This document shows positions 1 to 6,395 of a stretch of DNA of 16,779 bases, piece after piece. Position 1 is the first letter of the stretch; every line of letters begins with the position of its first letter. A program made the position numbers and the translations under genes. The notes beneath the pieces are model-generated. The model was given only the letters and a program-made list of their open reading frames with translations, had not been told where the DNA came from and did not search any database. The stretch covers positions 1 through 16,779 of the forward strand of contig JAHFRO010000048.1 of assembly GCA_023266245.1 (NCBI GenBank), in the 5' to 3' direction. This DNA comes from Betaproteobacteria bacterium. Lineage in GTDB: Bacteria > Pseudomonadota > Gammaproteobacteria > Burkholderiales > SG8-41.

Positions 1-238
1 CGCTCCTCACGGGCCCGATTGAGTTTCTACCCGTTACCAGGAACAGGCTAAAAACCTACTCCTTGATTGTGACGCCGCTAGCAGCCTGTCGGACTTGGCG
101 GTCCGACAGGCTGCTAAGAGTAAGACTGCCTGAGGATTTGGGATGAAGATGAACCCAGTGACCCCTCCTGGCCCACGGTTGGAGACGGGAGCGGGGTCGA
201 ACTCATGTCTTGACCTCAGGGACAGACCACGTTTTTCG
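1..238. other. Intergenic DNA at window start, with repeat debris
   Basis: I see no convincing gene here. One plus-strand frame stays open from base 3 to a TGA at 144-146 (47 sense codons), but it runs through the hairpin repeat at 80-147 and matches no family I recognise, so it could be a chance frame or the tail of a gene cut by the window edge. At about 222-238, directly after the stop of the minus-strand DUF6933-type gene, lies the string GGGACAGACCACGTTTTTC. From memory this resembles a repeat found between genes in some betaproteobacteria; I cannot verify that here. Confidence 0.4.
80..147. repeat. 68-bp hairpin repeat, copy 1
   Basis: This is a REP-like element. It starts with a perfect 15-bp inverted repeat (80-94 against 101-115, 6-base loop TTGGCG) followed by a conserved tail ending in GATGAA. 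A second copy of exactly the same length lies at 6328-6395; aligned by eye the two differ at 8 of 68 positions with no gaps, so the tail belongs to the unit as well as the hairpin. There is no run of T after the stem, so it is not an ordinary intrinsic terminator. No transposase gene lies beside either copy. Confidence 0.8.
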
Positions 239-763
239 TTAATGAATCCTCGCTGCCAAGGCACCTGCAGCAGCGCCCGCCGCACCGAACAGTTCCAACG
301 CAAGCTCGCGGGGATAGCGGTATTTCGTCGTTGAATAGATATTCTCACTGAGGAAGTCTTCGATTTCTGCGAGTGATGAATATCCCGGGCGCTCAAGCTC
401 GAAGGACAAGGCAAACGTTGCTTCGCGCAGGCAACCCAGCAGGCTGCGGTTTGCGGTGGGACCAAAAGCAACCTCGGACATCGCGCGCGCTTCGGCCTCG
501 ACCGCTGCGGGCGGCACGCCGAGTCGCCGAAGCTGGGCGATTACCGCCTCGCGAAACCTCGCGCCCAGGGACTTACTTTCACGCGCGGGCACAAGCACAA
601 CCAGCAGGGTTCGCTCGTTCATGCACACGACGAGCTGATGCGGCCGTGTGTGCAGGATGTTGGCGTACCAGTCCCCAAGCACGGTGGTCGGCGGCGACGT
701 CCCGATCTTCGCCGGGACGCCCAGCCGCCGCAGGAGTTTCTGTGTGCACCGGAGCGTGACCAT
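239..763 (-). CDS. DUF6933-type protein of unknown function
   Basis: A 174-residue soluble protein with no signal peptide or membrane segment. Its N-terminal half (Met-Val-Thr-Leu-Arg-Cys-Thr start, a Pro-Thr-Thr-x-Leu-Gly-Asp-Trp-Tyr-Ala-Asn stretch near residues 26-35, then Asn-Glu-Arg-Thr-Leu-Leu before Val-Leu-Val-Pro-Ala) resembles the DUF6933 family as I remember it. No function is established for that family. The ATG at 763 fits the usual start of the family, although no good ribosome binding site precedes it. The gene stands alone on the minus strand between repeat-rich stretches, and its stop codon directly abuts a repeat-like string, which suggests an accessory region. The length is plausible for the family. 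The gene call is secure; the family assignment rests on recognition by eye. Confidence 0.7.
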   Translation of the reverse strand: MVTLRCTQKLLRRLGVPAKIGTSPPTTVLGDWYANILHTRPHQLVVCMNERTLLVVLVPARESKSLGARFREAVIAQLRRLGVPPAAVEAEARAMSEVAFGPTANRSLLGCLREATFALSFELERPGYSSLAEIEDFLSENIYSTTKYRYPRELALELFGAAGAAAGALAARIH

Positions 764-975
764 GACTAAGTATTGCAGAGGTCAGTGTGCAGGGGGCAGA
801 CCCCGTATTCCGCTTAACGGAAAGAGGGCCTGTTGCCAACAGTTCCTGGCGCGAGGAGGTGGAGACCATCATCGAGAACGCGGCCCGCAGCCTGCACCCA
901 GCCTGACGCACGCGCTCAGGCGTTCCGCGTGCGCGAGGGATGGTGGGCGCCTCGGTGCGTGAGGCGCGAGGATGC
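764..975. other. Intergenic stretch with a possible coding relic
   Basis: No intact gene. On the plus strand the frame from about 792 to a TGA at 903-905 reads like the C-terminal end of a protein (it includes Ser-Trp-Arg-Glu-Glu-Val-Glu-Thr-Ile-Ile-Glu-Asn), but it has no start and no recognisable family. It may be a decayed gene end. Around 788-803 is the partly palindromic string GGGGGCAGACCCC, similar in style to the repeat debris near 222-238. Confidence 0.3.
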
Positions 976-1203
976 TCAGGCCGGCAGGGGACGTGCGTGA
1001 ACGATTTCGCGGCGGCCGACCGGTCTCAATTCTGCGGGGGTGAGCGTCGCGACGGCGATGGTCTCACCGTCCAGAGCTACGAATTCCACTTCGAAGCCCG
1101 CGCTGTTCCCGTGTACATGCACTACCGTGCCGACATCGCCTGCCTTGAAACGGTGTGCCGGGAGATCCACGGCCAGCACTACGCTGTCGAGTTCCTTGAT
1201 CAT
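976..1203 (-). CDS. DUF4926-type small protein
   Basis: A 75-residue protein that begins Met-Ile-Lys-Glu-Leu-Asp-Ser-Val-Val-Leu and continues with the pattern His-x-Phe-Lys-Ala-Gly-Asp-Val-Gly-Thr-Val-Val-His-Val, then Glu-Val-Glu-Phe-Val-Ala-Leu-Asp-Gly-Glu-Thr. This is the pattern of the DUF4926 family of small beta-rich proteins of unknown function, which often sit among accessory and toxin-antitoxin-like genes. The length is typical. The ATG at 1203 is preceded by a purine-rich GGAGCTGAAGAC that can serve as a ribosome binding site. No toxin-like partner is visible beside it; the neighbours are the alcohol dehydrogenase upstream and the DUF6933-type gene downstream, both on the same strand but separated by over 150 bases. 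Confidence 0.75.
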   Translation of the reverse strand: MIKELDSVVLAVDLPAHRFKAGDVGTVVHVHGNSAGFEVEFVALDGETIAVATLTPAELRPVGRREIVHARPLPA

Positions 1204-1332
1204 GTCTTCAGCTCCGGGAGCGGATAAGCTGTCACGAAATGCAGGATATCACTGCCCGATTCAGCGAACCATATTATCCGTACTCGAGGATTCCGGCCAT
1301 CAGGCGAAATTAACGCTCCGTGCGCCTATCTT

Positions 1333-1364
1333 AACCGCGTTTATCTGCGTTTATCTGCGGCTCA
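1333..1364. repeat. TTTATCTGCG short-unit repeat, copy A
   Basis: Two head-to-tail copies of a 10-base unit GTTTATCTGC followed by GGCTCA. Read on the minus strand it begins TGAGCCGCAGATAAACGC, and that TGA is the stop codon of the alcohol dehydrogenase. A near-identical copy at 2477-2507 does the same for the cytochrome gene. Confidence 0.7.
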
Positions 1365-2348
1365 ACGGTTAACCAATACGGCAGCGCCGGTGATCCTGCC
1401 TTCACGCAGCCGCGCGAGCGCTTCGTTGGCCTGGGACAAGTCGAAGGGCTCGGTCGTTGTCCGCACCGGCACCTTGGGCGCGAGCGCGAGAAACTCCTCG
1501 CCGTCGCGCCGCGTGAGATTCGCCACCGAGCGCACCGAGCGCTCGCCCCACAGGAGGTCGTAGGGAAAGGCCGGGATCTCGCTCATGTGGATGCCGGCGC
1601 ACACCACCGTTCCGCCTTTGGCCGTCGCGCGCAAGGCCGAAACCACCAGCGGCCCGACGGGGGCGAAGATGATCGCGGCGTCGAGCTCCTCGGGCGGCTT
1701 CGCGGTCGAATCCCCCGTCCACACTGCGCCCAGCTCGTTCGCAAAGCGCTGTCCTTCGGCGTCGCCCGGCTTGGTGAAAGCGAAGATCTTCCGCCCCTGA
1801 TGGCGCGCGACCTGCGCCACGATATGCGCCGCGGCGCCGAAGCCGTAGATGCCGAGCCGCTCGGCATCGCCCGCCATCACGAGCGAGCGATAGCCGATCA
1901 GGCCGGCGCAGAGCAGCGGCGCCGCCGCCACATCGTCATAGGCCGCGGGCAGCGCAAAGCAGTAGCGTTGGTCGGCGACGGTGTATTCGGCGTACCCGCC
2001 GTCGATGTGGTAACCCGTGAAGCGCGCCGCATCGCACAGGTTCTCATGGCCGCTCGCGCAGTAGCGGCATGCACCGCAGGTGTAGCCGAGCCAGGGCACG
2101 CCGACGCGCTCGCCGCTCGCGAAGCGCTCGACGCGCGCGCCCTTCTCGACCACCGTGCCGACGATCTCGTGACCGGGAATGATGGGGAGCTTGCCGTTCG
2201 TGAGATCCCCCTCCACCACATGCAGATCGGTGCGGCACACGCCGCAGGCGTGGACCCTGATCAGAAGCTGGCCTGGTCCCGGATGGGGCATGGGCAAGTC
2301 AGCGAGCTTGAGCGCCGTGCGCGGCGCCTGAAGCAGCATGGCTTTCAT
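1362..2348 (-). CDS. Zinc-dependent alcohol dehydrogenase family protein
   Basis: A 328-residue medium-chain dehydrogenase/reductase that would oxidise an alcohol or reduce an aldehyde with NAD(P) in the cytoplasm. The N-terminal catalytic domain has Cys-Gly-Val-Cys-Arg-Thr-Asp (first Cys about residue 35) and Gly-His-Glu (about 59-61), giving ligands of the catalytic zinc. Four cysteines at about 91, 94, 97 and 105 form the structural zinc lobe. The nucleotide-binding fold shows Gly-Phe-Gly-Ala-Ala-Ala-His near residue 170. The length is typical of the AdhP-like branch; the substrate cannot be read from sequence. I chose the ATG at 2348 because the family normally starts Met-Lys-Ala-Met; a TTG at 2354 would add two residues. 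Its stop codon is supplied by a repeat. The cytochrome gene upstream could be a redox partner, but 156 bases of repeats separate them. Confidence 0.9.
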   Translation of the reverse strand: MKAMLLQAPRTALKLADLPMPHPGPGQLLIRVHACGVCRTDLHVVEGDLTNGKLPIIPGHEIVGTVVEKGARVERFASGERVGVPWLGYTCGACRYCASGHENLCDAARFTGYHIDGGYAEYTVADQRYCFALPAAYDDVAAAPLLCAGLIGYRSLVMAGDAERLGIYGFGAAAHIVAQVARHQGRKIFAFTKPGDAEGQRFANELGAVWTGDSTAKPPEELDAAIIFAPVGPLVVSALRATAKGGTVVCAGIHMSEIPAFPYDLLWGERSVRSVANLTRRDGEEFLALAPKVPVRTTTEPFDLSQANEALARLREGRITGAAVLVNR

Positions 2349-2364
2349 CTTCAAAACCCAATCA

Positions 2365-2459
2365 AGCCACAGAGGACACAGAGTTCACAGAGAAAAAGCA
2401 AACACGGCAAGAATGGGTTTGGGTTCTCACTCTCTGTGTTCTCTGTGATCTCTGTGGCT
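2365..2459. repeat. Inverted pair of CACAGAGNN tandem repeats
   Basis: Two 29-bp arms (2365-2393 and 2431-2459) are imperfect inverted repeats with four mismatches. Each arm is three tandem copies of the 9-base unit CACAGAGNN, and the mismatches fall in the two variable positions. A 37-base spacer separates the arms. The element fills most of the gap between the cytochrome and alcohol dehydrogenase genes and could fold into a long stem. Confidence 0.75.
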
Positions 2460-2476
2460 AAAGCCTTTTGGTTTTA

Positions 2477-2507
2477 TCGGCGTTAATCTGCGTTTATCTG
2501 CGGCTCA
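2477..2507. repeat. TTTATCTGCG short-unit repeat, copy B
   Basis: The same element as at 1333-1364, with one arm reading TTAATCTGC. Read on the minus strand it supplies the TGA stop codon of the di-heme cytochrome gene. Confidence 0.7.
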
Positions 2508-3233
2508 TTTTGCCTTTGGCTCCGCGCGCGCGTAGCGCTGGAGGAAGCGCACGATTTCCTCGGTGTCGAGCACCGGTATCGTGCGCATGGCGTCGGTGCC
2601 CACGACGACGTTGGCCCACGCCATGTGGCGTTTCATGCGGTCAACCACCTCCGGCCATTCACGCGCGGTGTAGCGCCGGGGGTCGGGCAGCACGTGACAT
2701 TGGGAACAGGCGATGCTGAACATCTGCCCCGCGCTGGACTTGAGTGCCGGGTGCTTGAGGTCTATCTCGCGCTGGCCGTGCTTCCGTAGATAACGGGTGA
2801 GAATCGCCAGTTCCTGATCGGTCGGCGCCTCGACGTTGTCCATCATTTCCTTCATCACCTCGCCCAGGTTGCCTTTGCCCTGCATGCGCCAGACCATGCG
2901 CTCGATGATGGTTTTCCACTTGGCGGCGGCGTGCATCTCCGGATTGGGCAGATAGTGGCACTGCACGCAGTAGCGGGCGGTGAGTCGCGCTCCTTCCGAG
3001 CGCGGTTCGGGGAGCTCACGCGGTTCGATCGCGGGCGGGAGTATCCGTTCCAGCAGCTTGCCGTGCGGGCTCTGGGACCACAGGTACTTGGCGCGGGCGA
3101 CTTCCGGCGCATGAGGAGGGGCTTGCGATTGGGCCAGAGCCGTGGCCGAACCTATCAGCGCAGCAGCGCCTAATAGTTTCGGCGAGCAGCTCCGATGAGC
3201 GCGTTGCGCAGGGCTCTTACGTTCATCATTCAT
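2505..3233 (-). CDS. Di-heme cytochrome c with two similar halves
   Basis: A 242-residue exported electron-transfer protein. A basic N-terminus and a hydrophobic stretch (about residues 20-34, ending Ala-Leu-Ala-Gln) form a probable Sec signal peptide. Two heme c sites are visible: CVQCH at 89-93 and CSQCH at 176-180. The surrounding sequence is duplicated: both sites follow the pattern C-x-Q-C-H-x-L-P-x-P, then Ala-x-x-Trp, then Arg-Met, about 87 residues apart, so the protein looks like an internal duplication of a one-heme domain. It probably works in the periplasm. The ATG at 3233 lies inside a short tandem repeat of GATGA-type heptamers, with no clear ribosome binding site, so the exact start is uncertain. 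It lies 22 bases after the methyltransferase gene and may be cotranscribed with it. Its electron donor and acceptor are unknown. Confidence 0.85.
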   Translation of the reverse strand: MNDERKSPAQRAHRSCSPKLLGAAALIGSATALAQSQAPPHAPEVARAKYLWSQSPHGKLLERILPPAIEPRELPEPRSEGARLTARYCVQCHYLPNPEMHAAAKWKTIIERMVWRMQGKGNLGEVMKEMMDNVEAPTDQELAILTRYLRKHGQREIDLKHPALKSSAGQMFSIACSQCHVLPDPRRYTAREWPEVVDRMKRHMAWANVVVGTDAMRTIPVLDTEEIVRFLQRYARAEPKAK

Positions 3234-3255
3234 CGCTCATCGTTCCGCGTTGCCG

Positions 3256-4422
3256 TCAGAGCGTGTGCCCCCGGTCGCCCTGGGCGAAGCCGAGCAGCGG
3301 CTGTTTTACGCCCTTGCCGAGCGCGATCACCTTGAACAGTTCGCCCATCTCGGCCGGGCTCAAGAGCCGCTGCGCCTGCGACGCAAGCGGTGCGTAGGCG
3401 GTGACGTCGTCCGCCGGCGTCCCGGCCAGGATATCGGTGATGCCGCAGTTCACGAGGAATTGCGCCTGGTTGGTGTAGCCGAGCAGCTCGAGGCCTGCGT
3501 CCTGTCCGGCCTGCGCGATCGCCGAGAAATCGATGTGCGAGGTGATGTCCTGCAGCCCCGGCAGAAAGAAAGGATCATCGTGCGCGCGGTGCCGGTAATG
3601 GCACATCAGCGTGCCGCGGGCGCGCTGCGGGTGGTAGTACTCGTGGCGCGGAAAGCCGTAGTCGAAGAACAGCGCCGCACCGCGCGCGAGCACCCCGCCC
3701 AGGCTGCGGATGAAGGCGCGGGCGACGAACTGGATCTCGGTCCGGTAGTCGCTCCCCGGAAAGCACGATGGGTCCATCGGACCGGACCCGGGTGCAGGCG
3801 GACGGCCGGCCCACTCGAACTTCCCGTCCTTGAGCGTGACGCCCAGCTCCGCGATCTCCGTGTCCTCGCGCAGGAACACGTGCACCGGCATGGCGTCGAG
3901 GACCTCATTGCCGATCACCGTGCCGGTGAATGAGGGCGGCAGGCGGTTGAGCCAAACCACGCGCTCGATGAGATGCGGTGCGCGCTCGGCGAGCGTGTCA
4001 CGGCTGCGGTCGCGCAGATCGGGGCTCAGCTCCAGTATCAGATAGCGCTCGGGCGCGCATCCCTGCCGCTCGAGCTCGAGCAGGAGGTCCGCGGCGAGCG
4101 CGCCGCTGCCGGCGCCGATCTCGAGGATCTCGCGCAAGCCCAGCCCGGCGAGCTGCTTTACCTGCCGCGCTAGCGTGCGTCCGAAGAGCCGTGAGATTTC
4201 CGGCGCGGTGACGAAGTCGCCGTCGCGCCCGAGCTTGCGCGCGCCGGCCATGTAGTAGCCCAGCCCCGGCGCGTAGAGCGCAAGCTCCATGTAGCGCGCG
4301 AAACTCACCCACCCGCCGCCGCGTCCGATCTCCTCCGCGATGAGCCGGCTGAGCTTCTCGCTGGACGCAAGCGCCGCGGGTGGCGGCGCGGGGAGCTGCG
4401 CGGAGTGCGCGGAAGTACCCAA
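3256..4422 (-). CDS. SAM-dependent methyltransferase, MidA/NDUFAF7 (DUF185) family
   Basis: A 388-residue class I methyltransferase. The SAM-binding glycine motif Glu-Ile-Gly-Ala-Gly-Ser-Gly-Ala-Leu is at about 101-109, and the family signature Gly-Asn-Glu-Val-Leu-Asp-Ala-Met-Pro-Val follows about 70 residues later. The N-terminal Phe-x-x-Tyr-Met-x-x-Ala-Leu-Tyr-x-Pro-Gly-x-Gly-Tyr-Tyr block is also typical. The mitochondrial homologue NDUFAF7 methylates an arginine of a complex I subunit; the bacterial substrate is not established. I see no ATG at the 5' end: the start is a TTG at 4422 (no in-frame ATG between it and the upstream stop at about 4462-4464) with no good ribosome binding site, so the start may be wrong by a few codons. 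It diverges from the pteridine reductase gene across 63 bases. The cytochrome gene follows closely. Confidence 0.9.
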   Translation of the reverse strand: MGTSAHSAQLPAPPPAALASSEKLSRLIAEEIGRGGGWVSFARYMELALYAPGLGYYMAGARKLGRDGDFVTAPEISRLFGRTLARQVKQLAGLGLREILEIGAGSGALAADLLLELERQGCAPERYLILELSPDLRDRSRDTLAERAPHLIERVVWLNRLPPSFTGTVIGNEVLDAMPVHVFLREDTEIAELGVTLKDGKFEWAGRPPAPGSGPMDPSCFPGSDYRTEIQFVARAFIRSLGGVLARGAALFFDYGFPRHEYYHPQRARGTLMCHYRHRAHDDPFFLPGLQDITSHIDFSAIAQAGQDAGLELLGYTNQAQFLVNCGITDILAGTPADDVTAYAPLASQAQRLLSPAEMGELFKVIALGKGVKQPLLGFAQGDRGHTL

Positions 4423-4485
4423 GGGGGAAAGCCGAAAGGATTGGACTACAATTCTACACGCTCATACCGGCGGCATAGCCCGAAA

Positions 4486-5238
4486 ATGGCCGAGACCCTG
4501 CAAGGAAAGGTGGTGCTGATCACCGGCGGCGCGAAGCGCGTCGGCGCCGCGATCTGCCGGCGGCTCCATGCTGCCGGCGCGAGTCTGCTCGTGCATTACC
4601 GCTCTTCCGCGCTCGAAGCGCGCGCGCTGCAGGTCGAGCTCAACGCGCTGCGCGCCGATTCGGTGGCGCTGGCGCAAGCCGATCTGCTCAAGGTTTCCGC
4701 GGCCGCCCAGCTGGTCAAGGCCGCGCTGAAGCAGTTCGGCCGGCTCGATGCCGTGGTCAACAACGCCTCGAGTTTTTTCGGCACCGCGGTCGGCGAAATT
4801 ACCGAAGAAGTCTGGGACGACCTCATCGGAACCAATCTCAAGGCCCCGCTGTTCCTGGCGCAGGCGGCTGCGCCGGAGCTGAGGAAAAGCCACGGCTGCA
4901 TCGTCAACATCATCGATATCCATGCCGAGCTGCCGATGAAGAACCACGCGGTTTACACCGCCGCCAAGGGCGGGCTGCTCGCGCTCACGCGCGCGCTGGC
5001 GCGCGACCTCGGCCCCGAGGTGCGCGTCAACGGCATCGCGCCCGGCACCATCCTGTGGCCGGACGACGACACCTGGAGAGATGAAGTGTCGCGCCAGCGC
5101 ATCATCAGCCAGACGGCGTTGAAACGCATCGGCGAACCCGACGACATCGCCAAGGCGGTACAATTCCTGGTGGCTGAGGCGCCGTACATCACCGGCCAGG
5201 TGCTCGCGGTGGACGGCGGCCGCAGCGTCAGCCTTTAG
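4486..5238 (+). CDS. Pteridine reductase (PTR1-like short-chain dehydrogenase)
   Basis: A 250-residue NAD(P)H-dependent short-chain dehydrogenase that would reduce dihydrofolate- or dihydropterin-type substrates, as PTR1 and FolM do. The cofactor motif is Thr-Gly-Gly-Ala-Lys-Arg-Val-Gly (residues 13-20), the T-G-x-x-x-R-x-G form that marks pteridine reductases instead of the ordinary T-G-x-x-x-G-x-G. Asn-Asn-Ala-Ser is at 92-95. The active site is Asp144, Tyr157 and Lys161: Asp replaces the usual catalytic Ser, with the same spacing (13 then 4) as Asp181, Tyr194 and Lys198 of Leishmania PTR1. The frame is open back to 4405, but the ATG at 4486 gives the normal start for the family. A TACAAT -10-like hexamer is at 4447-4452 with no clear -35. 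Together with the divergent methyltransferase and ttcA downstream, this is an order I associate with betaproteobacteria. Confidence 0.92.
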   Translation: MAETLQGKVVLITGGAKRVGAAICRRLHAAGASLLVHYRSSALEARALQVELNALRADSVALAQADLLKVSAAAQLVKAALKQFGRLDAVVNNASSFFGTAVGEITEEVWDDLIGTNLKAPLFLAQAAAPELRKSHGCIVNIIDIHAELPMKNHAVYTAAKGGLLALTRALARDLGPEVRVNGIAPGTILWPDDDTWRDEVSRQRIISQTALKRIGEPDDIAKAVQFLVAEAPYITGQVLAVDGGRSVSL

Positions 5239-5242
5239 AACC

Positions 5243-5339
5243 CGTGAGTCGTGAATCGTGAGTCGTGAGTCGAAGAAACAGCTAACCGTGATTGCGCGGT
5301 AGCTTTAGTCGATTCACGAATCACGACTCACGAATCACG
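5243..5339. repeat. Inverted pair of CGTGANT heptamer repeats
   Basis: The left arm (5243-5272) and right arm (5310-5339) are each four tandem heptamers CGTGANT, in opposite orientation. The arms differ at four positions, all at the same variable place in the heptamer. A 37-base spacer separates them. The element fills the gap between the pteridine reductase and ttcA and ends about 10 bases before the ttcA start. Confidence 0.8.
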
Positions 5340-5348
5340 CATCATTGG

Positions 5349-6239
5349 ATGGACGATATGGAACAGACCGCAATACGCATACAGCCTCGCAGCACCAGGG
5401 AGCGCAAGCAGTCCTACGAGGCAAACAAGCTCGTGAAGCGGCTGAGACGGCTCGTCGGCCAGGCGATCGCCGATTTCGACATGATCCACGACGGCGACAA
5501 GGTCATGGTGTGCCTGTCGGGCGGCAAGGACAGCTATGCGCTGCTCGACATCCTGCTGTATCTCAAGCAGCACGCGCCGATCCGGTTCGACCTCGTCGCG
5601 GTCAATCTCGACCAGAAGCAGCCCGGGTTTCCCGCGCACGTGCTGCCCGATTACCTGACGCGCCTCGGCGTACCGTTCCGGATCGAGGCACAGGACACCT
5701 ACAGCGTGGTGAAGCGCGTCATTCCCGAGGGCAAGACGATGTGCTCGCTGTGCTCGCGGCTGCGTCGCGGCGTGCTCTATCGCGTCGCGGGAGAACTCGG
5801 AGCGACCAAGATCGCGCTCGGCCACCATCGCGATGACATCCTCGAGACTTTCCTGCTGAACTTCTTCTACAGCGGGCAGTTGAAAGCCATGTCGCCCAAG
5901 CTGCGCTCGGATGACGGACGCCACGTGGTGATCCGCCCGCTCGCCTATTGTGAGGAACAGGACCTCGCCGAGTACGCCCGCACCCGGCAGTTCCCGATCA
6001 TCCCCTGCAACCTGTGCGGCTCGCAGGAAAACCTGAAACGCGTGGAAGTGAAGCGGCTGCTGCGTGAGTGGGAGAAGCGCTATCCGGGGCGGGTGGAAAC
6101 CATGCTGAACAGCCTCAGGCATGTGCGGTCGTCCCATCTGCTCGACCGCGAGCTGTTCGACTTCCACAGGCTGCCTCCCAGCCGCGGCGAACCCCGAGTG
6201 CATATCCAAGCATCTGAATTGCAAGAGAATTTTGTTTAA
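5349..6239 (+). CDS. ttcA: tRNA 2-thiocytidine(32) synthetase TtcA
   Basis: A 296-residue enzyme that thiolates cytidine 32 in certain tRNAs, using ATP to activate the base and an iron-sulfur cluster. The PP-loop ATP motif SGGKDS is at residues 57-62. Cys132 and Cys135 (CSLC) and Cys220 and Cys223 (CNLC) are the conserved cysteine pairs, some of which bind the cluster. The motif Gly-His-His-x-Asp-Asp near 158-163 is also typical. The length matches the family. The frame is open upstream to 5292, but that part reads through the heptamer repeat. ATG 5349 is taken here; ATG 5358, preceded by GGATGG, is an equally good choice and would remove three residues. An imperfect hairpin at 6258-6280 may end transcription. 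Confidence 0.95.
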   Translation: MDDMEQTAIRIQPRSTRERKQSYEANKLVKRLRRLVGQAIADFDMIHDGDKVMVCLSGGKDSYALLDILLYLKQHAPIRFDLVAVNLDQKQPGFPAHVLPDYLTRLGVPFRIEAQDTYSVVKRVIPEGKTMCSLCSRLRRGVLYRVAGELGATKIALGHHRDDILETFLLNFFYSGQLKAMSPKLRSDDGRHVVIRPLAYCEEQDLAEYARTRQFPIIPCNLCGSQENLKRVEVKRLLREWEKRYPGRVETMLNSLRHVRSSHLLDRELFDFHRLPPSRGEPRVHIQASELQENFV

Positions 6240-6257
6240 AGTCCGGGAGTAAGTCCT

Positions 6258-6280
6258 AACCTGGGGCTCCTCCCCGGGTT
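6258..6280 (+). terminator. Possible intrinsic terminator after ttcA
   Basis: A 9-bp stem (6258-6266 against 6272-6280, one G-U pair) with a 5-base loop, 18 bases after the ttcA stop. It is followed only by TCATC, so the T tract is poor and termination may be weak. Confidence 0.4.
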
Positions 6281-6294
6281 TCATCAATCCCGCT

Positions 6295-6323
6295 TTGTCA
6301 AAATAATTTTGTCATGGTAATCT
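6295..6323 (+). promoter_or_regulatory. Sigma-70-like promoter before the HTH-aminotransferase gene
   Basis: TTGTCA at 6295-6300 (5 of 6 match to the -35 consensus), a 17-base spacer, and TAATCT at 6318-6323 (a weak -10) preceded by TGG, which gives an extended -10. Transcription would start near 6330, at the beginning of the hairpin repeat, so the repeat would form the 5' leader of the message. Confidence 0.45.
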
Positions 6324-6327
6324 CCCG

Positions 6328-6395
6328 AGCAGCCTGCCGGACCTGGCGGTCCGACAGGCTGCTAACAGCAAAACCGCCTGAGAATTTGTGATGAA
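6328..6395. repeat. 68-bp hairpin repeat, copy 2
   Basis: The second copy of the element at 80-147. The stem is 6328-6342 against 6349-6363 with one mismatch (the tenth base of the left arm), and the loop is CTGGCG. Its last bases, GTGATGAA, contain the start codon of the HTH-aminotransferase gene. It sits between the promoter-like sequence at 6295-6323 and that gene. Confidence 0.8.

Noticed and set aside
170..225. GGTCGAACTC looks like part of a tRNA T-loop
   Set aside because: No matching acceptor, D or anticodon stems could be paired around it on either strand.
1587..2486. Long open frame (299 codons) on the plus strand opposite the alcohol dehydrogenase
   Set aside because: It is the antisense shadow of a clear enzyme gene in GC-rich DNA, and its tail reads through the repeat.
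5328..6287. 319-codon minus-strand frame opposite ttcA
   Set aside because: Shadow of ttcA, which has all its catalytic motifs.
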